Of a stretch of DNA of 64,000 nucleotides, positions 10,880 through 22,925 are shown in pieces. Under the pieces are notes generated by a model. That model worked only from the letters and a program-made list of their open reading frames with translations. It was not told the DNA's origin and made no database searches. The position numbers were made by a program, and so were the translations under genes. Source of the DNA: Hyalella azteca (lineage: Eukaryota; Arthropoda; Malacostraca; Amphipoda; Hyalellidae); contig NW_025932956.1 of the NCBI RefSeq assembly GCF_000764305.2, positions 86,615 through 150,614 of the forward strand. The letters are read 5' to 3'. Each line of letters starts with the position of its first letter. Position 1 is the stretch's first letter.

Positions 10880-12563
10880 GAAGCTCTTTTAACTGAAATG
10901 TTGACCAGTCCTCCAAAAAACAGTGACCGTTCTTAGACTGACATCTGAAAATTAACTTATGTAGTTATTGCAATGGAGAAAAGAAAACATCACCAGCTCC
11001 TACGACAGCCTTCAACGGACAAAGACTTTGCCGAAAGGATCTTATCTTCATCACTAATGGGCTTGGTTGTAATTATATTGTCTCTTCGATCAGACAACGT
11101 TCCAAATTAAATTTATTAATTCACACAGCCGTCAGTAGATATTGACTGGTAAACAGCTCGACCGCCAAAATCATTTAGACTAGTTGTTGTAATTCACATT
11201 TTCACAGGTACAAAGGGAGGAGCATTATCGAACAATAATATTGATAATGATTATAGCGCCACTGTTTACCAGTTCTTATTCACATAACTATTCATTCCTG
11301 TGAATAAGAATAACTTGCTGAATCGTGAGTTATTATTGAATATACATATGCATCATTTCTGTTAATCTTTTTATTGTTATAATTTTGTGGTGCAGGAATT
11401 AACTTAACACAATATGGTGTCATAATTAATGTCAACTTGAACCGTTCATTAGCAAATTAGTCTTGGCTTAAGTGGATTTGTGCTTTATGCTTATATCGTT
11501 ACGAATCATTGTATAGATCACGTTTGCATCTCATTACAGTCAATTGTTGAGCTAAAGCGATGCTTGACTGCGCATTCTCTATACTCAGACAACGCACTTG
11601 CCCACTGGAACAAAGCAGTTATTTGGAATGAAATTTTTCGAGCTGAAGTAACTGCTGTGAAGTAACGGAGAAAAGAGAAAACAAACTTGCACACAATTTC
11701 TATTCCAAATACACGAACTCAAATTTAATAATCTGGCATTGATGCGACTGTTAAGTGTCGTTCGTATAGCTTGCACTCATTATTTCTAATATTTTTTACT
11801 AATCTAACGCGATTGCATAATGAACTTGGGAAAAATAATCAATTAAGTACTGGTCTGCAGCTGCAAGTTAGTTCCAATAAGTTTATTTCTGTCATAACGC
11901 TATTGCAGGCCGGAAATTTCACGTTTTAATACAATAACAAAAGTTGACTGCTCATCAGGCCACCAAGCGTATAAAAAAGTTTTAATACAGTGTAATATTT
12001 TTTAATATTAACGTAAAAGCCTTGATACGTGTGTCATTAATGTTGTTTGTATAATTTTAGTGATTTTTTCGCAGCTCTACCCGCTAGATTTTCTCATTTT
12101 CTCACGCGGAATCTACTATGCAAAGTTTTAGTCTCAAATAAATTAGAAACTGTCACATAGTCATCAGAGTTTATACTGGTAATTTACATAAAAACTTATT
12201 TTTTACCTTAGTTTAACTTAATTATGCAGATGATTTGTGATAAATCTATTAAAATTGAACGTCGTATTTATTAGAGCCAAGGCAAATGCAATGAATTGGC
12301 CGGATTTAATGCTGATGTTTCGCTGTTGAAGTGTATATGCTGCATAGACATAGGTTTATACACGTAAAATGTAGTTTTTTTTCAGCGGCAGGATTCGTAT
12401 CTTTGCGGCAATTGACTTGAAGCATTGATGTTGTAATGTGATCACACTCTAAAGCTCGTATGATTCATTCGAAAAAAGTTATACGCATTATTCAATGGCA
12501 GGCATCCGTGTCATTGTGGTAACGCATTTCAGTAACCGAATGATTAAATCTACTCCCATTTTT
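10880..12563. other. Intergenic, upstream flank of Gr copy 2
   Basis: No gene is supported. 10920-11580 matches 2330-3000 and 11970-12552 matches 6240-7320, defining the segmental unit (about 8.66 kb offset between copies 1 and 2 and 7.29 kb between copies 2 and 3, measured at the exon 1 donor). Confidence 0.5.
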
Positions 12564-12668
12564 AGCGCATTTTCTCATTTATGAAAAAATGCACTATTGT
12601 GCTCACCATGTCCGTCCGTCCGTCTGTCCGTCTGTGACTTCACGTTTTCGTCGACGAGAAAATGCGCT
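12564..12668. mobile_element. Short inverted-repeat element, family R1 (copy 1 of 3)
   Basis: A 13-base terminal inverted repeat, AGCGCATTTTCTC ... GAGAAAATGCGCT, encloses a run of (TCCG/TCTG)n and GACTTCACGTTTTCGTCGAC. The conserved block extends about 45 bases further on one side (CTCTGTCACTCACTGCAG). Two more copies are at 42439-42552 (inverted) and 56561-56663. No coding capacity. Confidence 0.7.
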
Positions 12669-14839
12669 CTCTGTCACTCACTGCAGCGAGTACTGAGTTA
12701 TATTTTTAAAGAGTTCATATTGTGTGAAAAGTGATCGACGTCACTTTTCCCGTTTAAGAAGAACACCCAGATGACGTACTTATAATGAAGGATCTTATAC
12801 TGACAGTATTTCCACTACATCCACAAACATATATATAGGGAGTATAGAAATTACCTAGAGATAAACATAATTAAAATAATTCTGAATATTCCTAAGCGGA
12901 ACGATGTTAACGATGTTTTGGCAGCATTTACGTTTTGTACGTTTTGAAAATGAACTGAGAACCAAGTGTATTGGTCTTACACTTATCTTTCATCCAAACG
13001 AAAAGAATCAATAACTGTCATAACAAAATATGTTCAATCATTTTGAAATGAGCGGCGGAATCAAAGGCACTTCTAAGTATCATGTTTTCAAACGCTAAGC
13101 ACACGGTGACATTGTAAAGGATTGAAATAGTTTGTAAATTTAATGCAACGTGAGGCGGTAGTATTTGTTACAAAATGTTATATTATTCTAAATTTTGTTT
13201 GCAATTTTAGTTTAGAATTCGCCGGAAAAATTGAGCGGAATGCTAAGGTTCGTTGATTGTTGGGTGCTACGTTAGGATGTGAACACATAAATATATATGT
13301 GAATAGATTTGATGAGGACAAATTGTTTGAATATTTAGATTATATAATTATGAATACTCTTAAATTTTGTCTTTTTATTATTTATCTATTTCATTTGTTT
13401 TGTTTAGGAGAGCCTCAAATCAACAGTTAGCCTCTAGAAACAAAGCACCTAAGGTGAAAGCCGTGAAGTGTCAATTAATGTGCTGATAATATTCTTTGCT
13501 GATCATTTAATTTATTCATTTGGAATAGTGGTGAACAAAAGTTTTAATTAGGATTCATCAGTGACTTAAACCAATGCGATCATGCAGGCTAGTGGGGTTT
13601 GGGAGCCCCAACAACATCAACAGTGTTCCTAAGGGCTCAAATTTTTGGTTCATAGTGTCCAAGAAATGAGAAATAAAAGCACATTATTCACGTCGGGACT
13701 TCACAGCGCGCGTAAAAACTTTTTGACCCATGAAGGAAATCTAACCGACAATGTAAGCACATTAAACATCAAACCAATAATTATATGGTCGTTCCATTAA
13801 AAGGCAAAGCTATTGATATTACTTTGAAGTGTCACAGTGACATTAAGAGTTTGCACCGGCTCATTTTGGTGGTGGTGGCACAGACTTGATCAACCATGCT
13901 CTGGTTACTACACATTTCATACTACCAAAATCATCCTTAATGCTGGCACAGACTTTATTTGGCTTAGCCAGCGGAGGGAATAAGAAGCGTTTAGATTTTA
14001 GGCTTTAATCACACCTGAAAATACGCAGTGGATCTGAAATAAATGACGGTACAAATGAATCAAAAGCTGGCTAAATATGATTGGAAATGAAACAATTTAT
14101 AAAATACGATCACAATAGCAATGTCGCAATATGAAAGAACTTCTTAAATTAATAACAAATTAACTTACGTATGTGCTTGGCCTCATATTGCTGAATACTC
14201 TATGAGAAATTTGTCCACCGTTGAACTTCCTTCCCTAGCTAATGCGCTTTAAGCATACAATTTATACCAACACATCAAGTGACACCTGCATGCAGACAAA
14301 TGAACAAGTAAATGACCGTATACAAATAACAAAGTCATAATAAAACTGAAGGAATATTCCAAAAAAGTAAATTTGGGATACTGAAACGGATACAACACCA
14401 TGCAATAACCTAGTCGTCACGTGTATCGACATCAGGAATAATTGACGTGCGAGATGTAGCGGCTAATGAACGGTTTCTGGAGTGTTGCTACTAGGTGCAT
14501 GAAGAAAAAATACACATAAAGAGCACTCAATACTAAAGAAGAAATATAAGTGCTGTTGCACAGGATAATCTTGCCGAAGTGTTTTTGTTATAATTGTTTA
14601 CAAACAACTAAATAAATATCTCAAATAATTACTTGGTTGATTGGGATTAAATGAATCTTCTTCATTAACTAGGAAGAACATAAATCCAAATGCTTCGTGT
14701 ATCAGTCTTTTTCATAATAAACTTTCACATAAATCATTTTATGGCAGGAAGTTTAGATTTAACAATGCATTGAATATTTTTTCCATGCATAAGTATAAGA
14801 TCAACCTTATTTAGATCGTATATAAGTACTTATATCCTT
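12669..14839. other. Intergenic, no feature recognised
   Basis: AT-rich DNA with no supported exon, repeat array or RNA gene. It has no counterpart in the other Gr duplication units as far as I can see. Confidence 0.4.
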
Positions 14840-14970
14840 AGTCTGCTTAAATCGCAAGTTCACAAGGAATTTAAAAGCAAAGAAAACGCCAAGAAAATTC
14901 ACCATATCGATATTGAAAACGTTTCGGAGTCCAGCTCCATCATCAGTTCGACTAAACTAAAATGAATAAA
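14840..14970 (-). mobile_element. Penelope-like terminal repeat remnant with hammerhead-like core
   Basis: Contains, on the minus strand, CTGATGATGGAGCTGGACTC followed by CGAAACG, near 14935-14960. This matches the CUGANGA...GAAA core arrangement of hammerhead ribozymes known from Penelope-like element terminal repeats. The left part (GTCTGCTTAAATCGCAAGTTC) matches 22745-22765, and the motif matches both ends of the Penelope-like element at 42916-44248. No coding remains. Confidence 0.5.
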
Positions 14971-15109
14971 ATCACTTTAAAATTTGAGGAAGCAGACAAG
15001 ACAACAGCTGAGCATGGAAAACACAACAGTTTTCCATGCATAAGTATAAGATCAACCTTCATACGTTGATCTTGTTTGAGGAAGCAGACAAGACAACAGC
15101 TGAGCAGCT

Positions 15110-18100
15110 TCAAGTCGCTCTATCCTTCATGTCTTGAAAACTGACGAGGGCGAACGTGATGCAGGTGCTCAGCAGCTGCTCAACAGGAATATTGATAATA
15201 AGAGGGCGTATATTAAAAAATTATTAATTGCACAATTTTACAAAAGTAATTAATCTCGATGGTATTGATGAAAATTGATTTATAGTTTGTTTACGAATTT
15301 TACCACTGTTTTGATTCATCATCTACATCTAAATGTGTACCACGGAGTTCATTTAGACTGATTTACCTGTGATGAACATTCATCGATATAAACTTATGGC
15401 TGGAAACAAAAGTTTCGATCTGTTTTGGTCCAAGTCAAGAGAAATTTCCATGTTCCACAGCGAAAACATATTCTTCGTCCAATGCAGATGGTATTTCAGT
15501 TCATTTACACAGAGAAAACTAATAACAATCTTGTAATTTTCTAACCTATAATTAAATTTTATTATGAATATAGATATGCTCCTAACATTAAAAGTGAAAT
15601 GATTAAAATTTTTACATTATTTCAATAGTATTTAAACTATTTAATTTGTTCACTTTTATTTTAATGTTAATTTATTATTTCTCTAAAAAATTATAATTGT
15701 TCCTTCCCAGTGGGCAAGATATTTAAAATTCAATATAAAGACAAACAAGTTTTTAAAGAAACAACAATAATTCAGTGACAGTCAGAGTAAATGTATTAGA
15801 TTTTCAATAACCTGTGGTGTTGGCAAGAATCTCTGGGGCGACAAACCTTACTAAGCAGATATTCTCTGTCGAATTTGAATTTACTTGTATTATAATTCCA
15901 TACTTGCAAAGAATATGTAATAGATGATTCACAACGCTATATCCAAAATTTCCTTCTCGATTCATTGAAAATCTGCAAGCAGACTTACCGGCAAGAAAGC
16001 GTGTGGCCCGAGCGTGAAGAGTCCGTAGCAAGAAAAGTACGGCAACATATCGATGATCTCCAGAGCCTTGGCGAGCTGCACAAAGCGTCAGACTAACTTT
16101 AACTTCATTTACTATAATTTGTATGTGAACGCGAAAACTAATACTCAATTACTGAATATTCGTGAGCAGGTGATGAAGAAATTGAATCGTTAATAGAATA
16201 TATGTATCATTATTAGATGTGAAATTGCAGCTAGTATAAGTGATTTAAAACAGGAGTTATTCGAATAAAATTCCATTTATTTCACTAGGCGGACATAAAA
16301 TTAAGAATAATTTGTATTTCATTTCCAATAAATGCGTTTGGAGTTATTTACGCAATTTTGGTAGAGAAAGTGGAGCTGTTATGTCTTTGTTATGGTTTTT
16401 GCGTATCTATGTATCTAGTATCTATGCCCGAAAAGAAATGTTATTCATTGGAGATTTTAAATCAAACTTTCTAAACTGACGCAAGTATTTTATGCATTGC
16501 TGTAGGAAACACATGATTGAAAAACATACCCCTTGTTTTAAGACTATAGTAATAAAATGATTACTAATTTCATAAAATAAATTTACAGTCGAATATATTT
16601 GCACGTTAGACTTATAAAATTCATTTACATCTGGCAAATTCAAGTATTTTTTCGTTCAATTGTAGCTCAGAATAACGGATAAACCTGCGAGAAATGGCTT
16701 AGAATAACTCACTTCTAGTTTTGAGGTCCGATTTACTCTCCGTTTAATTATTCGCAGTGTTTCCCGTACTTGACATACCTGTGCAAAAATGCAACATAAT
16801 TATTATATTCTACGTTGGGATGAGCCCTTTATTTCATTAGATTTTCTCGAACAGAACTTGGCATGTCATACGATGAAACTTAAATTATTTGGCCTTGTTA
16901 CTTAAAATCGAAGTCTCATAGAGAAAATTATTAGTGCCAAATAATATTAGTTGATATTATGAACAAAATTTTTTCCTTCTGATTCACGAATGAAAATAAA
17001 CTCTGTCACATAGCGAATACACGTTTGTTGATAATTTTCCTTTCGTGAACCTTGAGATGCGTCGAATTAAATCATCGTTACTCCAGAAATTGAATCTCAA
17101 ATTTATCTCATATAAGGCAAAAATGTTCAAAAATATCGGTTAACTGTCAACACGCAAAGAGATCCTGCCTTCACCCGGAGGGTGGAGACCTTACCTCTTT
17201 ATTGAGAAGCGCCGGCGACGACAAATTCATGGAAATTCTTACGATGCTGGCCAGAAGGAAAGGCCAAGAACCCCACCAGTTATAATTTCCATTTGCTATA
17301 TTTGCAGAAGAGTACACAATCTCCACAATGTCAGTGGCGACCATAGTTGTTATCGGCAATCGAAAGCAGTTCAGTAAATTATTCAAAGCTCGTTCCACAT
17401 GTTCTAGTCCGATTATCATTGAGTTCGTTTGCCAATCATCTAATAGTGTGCCAATCATCATCTACAAAGTGTGTCAATCATCTAACATGACTTCATAGCT
17501 CAGATTCGAGTTTTCATGTGGACTAGTGATTAATTTTTAGTTAATTTTACGCTACTCAGCATCGCGGTGGAAAAGAAAATTTGCTCAGTTTGCCTTCGAA
17601 TGAAATTTGCTGAAATTCGTAGGGAAATTGAAGTAAATAACGTATAGAGGATATAAAGAAAATCTCAGTTTATCGAACTTGGATACTTGTACCATTTGAT
17701 TGGTCGATTCGAATGCAAACCAATCGACGGAATACCATTCGATTGGTTCGATTCGAATGCAAATCAAGGCTGATAATATATTGAGGAGATGCAACGGCAG
17801 TTGGGCTTATGGTTTGTTGATAGTCAATAACTGCCATAAGACAATTTGTGTTTCTTTTCAACATTCGATGCTTGGTGACCAAATGCACAAGAATTGCGAT
17901 GTGCCCCAGACGATAACTGATAACAATGAGCAAAAAAATTAGGTTCTAGATAGAGCATAACTTTGTGTTGGTTAGAGTATCTAATATACTCGTGAGGCTG
18001 AGGCAGCAACATATGCATACTCCCAAAACCGACGCATGCTGCATTAAAAGAGAAAATTTTAGCCTCACGTTGGCATCTTCAATAGAAGTTGTGAAGGAGT

Positions 18101-18167
18101 AAGGCAAGCACATGTTGGCCCTCAAAAAGTGAAGTTGCAGCATGAAGATTGACTTCAAAGTTACCAT
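15110..18167 (-). pseudogene. Gustatory receptor pseudogene (tandem copy 3)
   Basis: Same architecture as the intact copy 2. Exon 1 runs 18167-17195 (ends GAG|gtaagg), exon 2 16778-16713 (22 codons), exon 3 16075-15989 (29 codons, CYGLFTLGPH intact), exon 4 15175-15110 (21 codons plus stop, TCITFALVSFQ intact). Exons 2-4 have clean frames and splice sites. Exon 1 is broken. TAG replaces the Gln codon after TKLCSI (near 17945). A 43-bp tandem duplication (units from about 17691 and 17734) and further short duplications near 17440-17500 shift the frame. The last 80 codons of exon 1 are open again. The start follows the conserved TTTCTTCCAG acceptor. The breaks are clear, so it cannot encode a full receptor. 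Confidence 0.8.
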
Positions 18168-18220
18168 CTTCAATCTGGAAGAAAATAATTGAAATCGTTT
18201 AATAACTCAATAATTTCAAT

Positions 18221-18400
18221 GGGCAGAGGTGCTCAGCGCTTACGGTTCAGGGTACAGAGGAGGAGCACAGAGGTGCGAGTTCGATTCGCTACCTTCAATA
18301 GTTCTGGTCGAAATCGGCGAGGTGGTTGGGCGGTTGAGCTCGGCAAAATTTTAACAGTGAGTTGAGTGTACAGGATTCGCAACAAGCTGTAAAAATTCTG
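18221..18400 (+). mobile_element. tRNA-related SINE (copy 1)
   Basis: The head carries a pol III B-box-like GAGTTCGATTCG near 18270, preceded by a diverged A-box-like stretch. The body contains GGTTGGGCGGTT, GCAAAATT, GTGAGTTG and GCAACAAGCTGT in order. The same order occurs at 60372-60575 on the minus strand, so this is a dispersed family with a pol III promoter head. The GAAATCGGCGAGGTGGTT block belongs to the body. No terminal repeat or poly-A tail is clear. Confidence 0.65.
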
Positions 18401-18419
18401 CGAATTTCAGAAACAGCGA

Positions 18420-19123
18420 CAAGTTTAATTTCCTAATCAACGCTGAAACCGATATTATTTATTAAAATAACACCAACAACAAATTAATGCAAATAATTCG
18501 CAGTGTTCAACTCAGTGTATGCTTAAACTTTAATTTTATTGAATTTCCATTCTATCGCAAAACCGTTTTCTATCCATTATGGTAGTGATGTTCAAAAGAT
18601 ACCCAAGTATATTTTAACTTACTATAGTGCTAAAATTACGAGTTGTTATACATTCAATGTAATATTTTCTAGCTGATGTTCTGAATAAACGAGTAGGTTA
18701 GTTATATGCACTGTTATTTCTGCATTTAATTCCTTGTATTTTTTACCCATAACGTATTTTCAATTTATTAAGGTGAAGACAATTATTCATGAGATTTTCA
18801 TTTGCTGGTTTTCACGTTGCCAAGGATATAAACCATTAATATACGTCTCTATGAGAAAAATCATAATTTTATTACAATTATCTCGTAAATTTCCAATGAT
18901 TTGTTTTGCTTTGATTGCAACTTCATTCATTCTCATTTAAACACATTTTCCTTTTTATAAGAAAAACATTTTCTCATTTTTTTAAAGAAAAGCCTTTTTC
19001 GTTTTTTAGATGGAAAAACGGCATAAATGAGTATGAACGAGGTTCCCTTCAAAGCGAAATTTTAATTGATTCCTGAATGTTCCCTCGGCGTCATATGGAT
19101 CAGTTAACGTACATCTCCCATCT
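18420..19123. other. Intergenic, no feature recognised
   Basis: AT-rich sequence between the 5' end of Gr copy 3 and the last exon of the next Gr. No reading frame longer than 70 codons looks real. Confidence 0.4.
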
Positions 19124-22102
19124 TCAGTTTTTCTCAGCACTAAGGAACTGCATGAAGATCACAACGTACGTTGCCACAAAAGAGAAGATCTGTTGAATAA
19201 ACGAAAGCAATTATGACTTCCTCTGAGCGAAAAAGTTCTGTGATGAATAAATGGGGTAAAAAATAGTAAGTCGTGGCGACATTAGAATATGCACATTTTA
19301 ATTCTGATTTTATATCCATTTTCATGCGTCGTACAAACTCTACACACTTTTTATAGGTCGAATCCATTGTGTTTTCGAAGATTCGATACAGAAGCAATTT
19401 TGAGTGACATCTTTGATCCAGGTTGCAAACCCTCAACAAACTTTCAAAACCTCTCATATCCATGCATTTTTTAGAAGTATTAGAAGAAGTATTAGAATTA
19501 TTCTACAATGTGTTACGCAGTTTGTAGGATCGTATAATACATGATTAGAAGTGTTATTATATCATTACGAGGATGTTCTTACCTAAAAATCAAAGAAATC
19601 ACGTTTTCTGGGTTTTTTAATCTCATTTTTTAGGGAGGACTATTACAAATCGGCAGCAAGAAACCGCATTGAAATAGCTATCATGCTTTTTTCGTGAGGC
19701 CCTTTTGAACTTTTATTTAATGAACGCTTTATAACCATTGTTTATAGAAATTTCTCTAATCAAATCTGTATATATAGATCATTTTTCGCGTAAATTAGAG
19801 TGTGTTTGCAGTCATTTTGTAGCGTCAATCAAGACGAGTTCAACAAAGCAAATACCATGAATATACATGAAATAAATTTTGCGTAAGGCCGTTTGAACTT
19901 TTATAAAATGGCCATTCATATAAATAAATATGTCGGAAAATCACATTTGCTGCTTATTATGTGCGGAAAACTGGACAAGAATAGGCCTAAATACGCGTGA
20001 TGGTACCCTCAAAACGAATAATTAGCAATGGGGAAGCTGAAACTACAATATCAAGCAATTTTTTAGCGTTTTCTCCTTTTTCAATAGATTTTACAGTTAA
20101 ACAGTTAACAGTTACAGTTAAACAGTTTTACAGTTACAGTTCCTTAACGGTTAAAATTTTCAAAAAATGCCATCTTGAATAATTGTCTCCTCGTTTGATT
20201 TTGAAGCTAGCCTACAGCATTGAGAAACAGATCATTGACTTGTAAATACCGTATCTAGCGACTCTAGAAGCCCTTTTTCTGATTTGTACATGGTTTGGAT
20301 TATATATTGAAATAATTTGTTTAGATAAAATTTTACATATTTTTTATACAAGTCGTATAACAAGTAAAATAAAAAATCGAAAAAAGGCCTCGAAAAATCG
20401 AAAGAGTCGATATACAATATATTCTCTTTACAAATCGAATGATATCATTGATATGTTTCTCGATGGTGTAGCACGTAAATTGAAGGATAAGATAGATTTA
20501 TAGAGGACCTAATTTTTTGCCGTTTCCTATGCAATTCACGTTTTTTCAATCGTTTTTAAAAATTTATAGGGGCAAAATATTTTTCTTTGAGTGATTTCCA
20601 TATGCATACGAACTTTCTGTAAGATCGGTCATATAGTTTAAAAGATGATTTTTTGGAGAGATGCTCCTCTTAAAATATTTGGGTTTCGAACTCTTCGGGA
20701 AAACATTAACTTCTTATTATATTATTTACAGACATGAATAGATTACTCATGCTAGTTAAAGTATGTTTTAGTTACTCACATGGACTATCTTGGAACGTCC
20801 AAGCGTGAAGACGTGACACATGTCAAAACTGGGGCTCTGATCCAGTAGGTGTTGCAGCTCAATGTTCATACTCGGAGCTTCAACGATGCTATCAGGGAGG
20901 CTGTTCCACATGTCGGTGACTCGAAGCGAGAAGAAATGTTGCCGCATGGATGTGTTAAAGGCTTATTAAGTAATCCAAGTTTTCATCGTGGATAACAATG
21001 GTCGTGCACAGAGCAAAATACATTTCTGAAAAATATTCACGATTACATGAATACCAACCATCATCAGACCAACCTTTTCAGTGTAAAAAGTTGGCAGATT
21101 CAGAATGAAGAGCAATGGCATCACAGTAATCAATGTATGGGACATCAGAAGCAGTCTTTGACTTGTGCTTAAATTTTGGTACAGCATCATGTAGCAAATG
21201 GTTACTATAGCTAAAAATATCAATAACATTATTTTGACAACTATGATCTTCTCCATGTAACTCATGAGGAGTTTGAGAAGAGAATATATCCTCACAATGT
21301 CATCTTGAACACGTTGAAATTTTTTTCCATGTTGCGTGTGCTCCACACCAGGCAAATTTTTTTCCGGTTTTAAACTAACATGATCCAAACTTTTATCTCC
21401 GTCATTATCAAATGTTAAACAATTACACCAACCAAGGCCTGGGCCAATAATATTTTTGAAGACGGCATCTGTACAATTTTCTATTTGGCGCAAGAAAAAC
21501 TCGAAAGTAACACCAAGTAAGCAGAGCTGAAGGCCCATCGCTGTAAAACGTACGCTCTGTAGCGCTAGAGTGAGTCCGTCAAAAACCACGACATCGAAAA
21601 CCCAGTATGCAGTTAGAGAAATAATTACAGCAAGTAGCACCAGCGTTATCATCAGCCGCGTCAACCACAGGCGACGTTTCGATGTTTGCCTACCGTGAAC
21701 TAATTCTCCGCTAAAACCTTGGACCTCTCGACTCATATTATTGCTCTCGAGGAAAATGTGAGCAAGTTTATCCTTTTGTATAAAGCACAGAACCTGGATA
21801 AGAGCCACAGAGAGTGCCACAATTACATCGTAAATCGTGTGAAAGACCCTAAGAGTTGAATAGGTAAGATGGTTCACTCTTGACCTGAAAATTGATTCGT
21901 AGATGTCAAGGCACATGACAGAAGACAGGCCGAGAGTCAACGCTCCGCTCCAAACGTTCCATTTCTTCGACTTGACCAGGGAAAAGTTAACTGCTGCCTG
22001 TCCTTTCTTTGGGCTAACATCGTGAGCATTCCACTTATATGGCAGGTATCCGAAGATCCTGAGCATAAAATCTAGAAATTTTATCCACATACCGACTTTC
22101 AT
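19124..22102 (-). CDS. Gustatory receptor (divergent); exon 2 unresolved, possibly broken by LINE
   Basis: Exon 1 starts at ATG 22102 (M-K-V-G-M-W) and is open to 20966. The position homologous to the other Grs suggests a phase-0 donor AAG|gttggt at 21074, giving 343 codons. TM-like stretches include IIVVKIMLLIFLAIVTICY and LITVMPLLFILNL. Exon 3: 20857-20780 (26 codons, FDMCHVFTLGRSKIVH, ends CAT|gtgagt). Final exon: 19189-19124 (21 codons plus stop) with ATYVVIFMQF, a good TYhhhhhQF motif, after acceptor TTCAACAG. The short charged exon found in sister Grs should lie between 21074 and 20857, where a LINE fragment sits (20858-20959). A candidate starts at 21025 but needs another phase and lacks a donor. 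Either this gene uses a rearranged exon or it is a recent pseudogene. Family assignment is firm; functionality is open. Confidence 0.75.
20430..20669. mobile_element. Right-end remnant of the TTAA-flanked DNA element family
   Basis: 20430-20669 matches 25385-25623 in order (ATCGAATGAT, CTCGATG, AGATAGATTT, TTTTTTGCCGTTT, TTCACGTTTTTT) and ends GCTCCTC followed by TTAA at 20670-20673, like the TTAA-bounded element at 24751-25623. The left end is not identifiable. It lies in the last intron of the Gr at 19124-22102. Confidence 0.55.
20858..20959 (-). mobile_element. Non-LTR retrotransposon (LINE) ORF2 3' fragment
   Basis: Minus-strand translation reads RQHFFSLRVTDMWNSLP followed by DSIVEAPSMN. 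This is the characteristic ending of many LINE reverse-transcriptase proteins (pattern FFS.RV...WN.LP..VV.A.S.N.FK..LD). It is severely truncated. It runs straight, without a stop, into the next Gr exon (20857-20780), whose first residues LQHLLD also fit the LINE consensus. Confidence 0.6.
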
Positions 22103-22744
22103 TTGAAGCGATATTATCAATTCAGACTTCTAATTAAAAAACTGCAATAGAAGAAAACAGTGAAACTGTATATTTATTATTCACTTTATATAATACGTTG
22201 TAAAATTAACGATATCTCTACTACCTCATTATTCGAGACGTCAAGTAATGCGACTCAATTTATAATTTCATAGTACATTTATAAGCACACAGTTTCAAAG
22301 GCTTATATTTGCTGTAGCGTTTCACGCGATATCCCAGAGTGACGCACAACCTCCTCGTTTCAAGACCAAGAAAGAGTGTACGAATAGGAGATTAGAGATC
22401 GACGGCATACAGGATACAAGAATATAAATTGAGTGTCCATTGATCAACGCGGTCGATTTGTTTGTGGCAAACATCCAATGAACCATATAGTCTAAATGTT
22501 ATCGTTTTGATAAGTAATGAAGTCGGTCTCACCGCTTAGCCTCACTAATGAGTAAAGTTACGTATTGTAAACTGATCGCAGGCAAGACAGTGCGGGACAT
22601 TTTTGACGATAATTGAGTGATATGGGCAAATCGAAAATCCACTAGATATGCCTTACATGCAGTGAATTAATCCACGTTGCGTTATAGCAAAAGCTGAACG
22701 ACTTAAAATCATGTTACACGAGTTGAAATAAGTACTTAAATCAA
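22103..22744. other. Upstream flank of the divergent Gr
   Basis: Presumed promoter and 5' leader of the minus-strand Gr starting at 22102. No TATA box, initiator or upstream exon could be assigned with confidence. Confidence 0.35.
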
Positions 22745-22925
22745 AAGTCTGCTTAAAGCGCAAGTTCAGGTAGAATTTAAATTGAAACCAGCGTTTCGGA
22801 GACCAGCTCCATAATCAGTTTATAAAAAATTTCTAAATGATGATGAAGCTTGTCTCCGAAACAAAACATTTTCATTAAGACATGGTGAACTAGCTTGGCG
22901 TTTTCTTGGCTTCTGAATTTTAGGA
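22745..22925. mobile_element. Inverted pair of Penelope-like terminal repeat remnants
   Basis: The left half (GCAAGTTCAGGTAGAATTTA ... GCGTTTCGGAGACCAGCTCC) and the right half read on the other strand (CCAAGAAAACGCCAAG ... TTTCGGAGACAAGCTTC) are related to each other in inverted orientation. Each contains the TCCGAAAC / CTGATnATG hammerhead-like core. This is the terminal-repeat-only layout of a collapsed Penelope-like element; compare 42916-44248 and 14840-14970. Confidence 0.5.

Noticed and set aside
18221..18300. Possible tRNA gene
   Set aside because: Only A/B-box-like words; no cloverleaf with acceptor stem and anticodon arm. Better explained as a SINE head.
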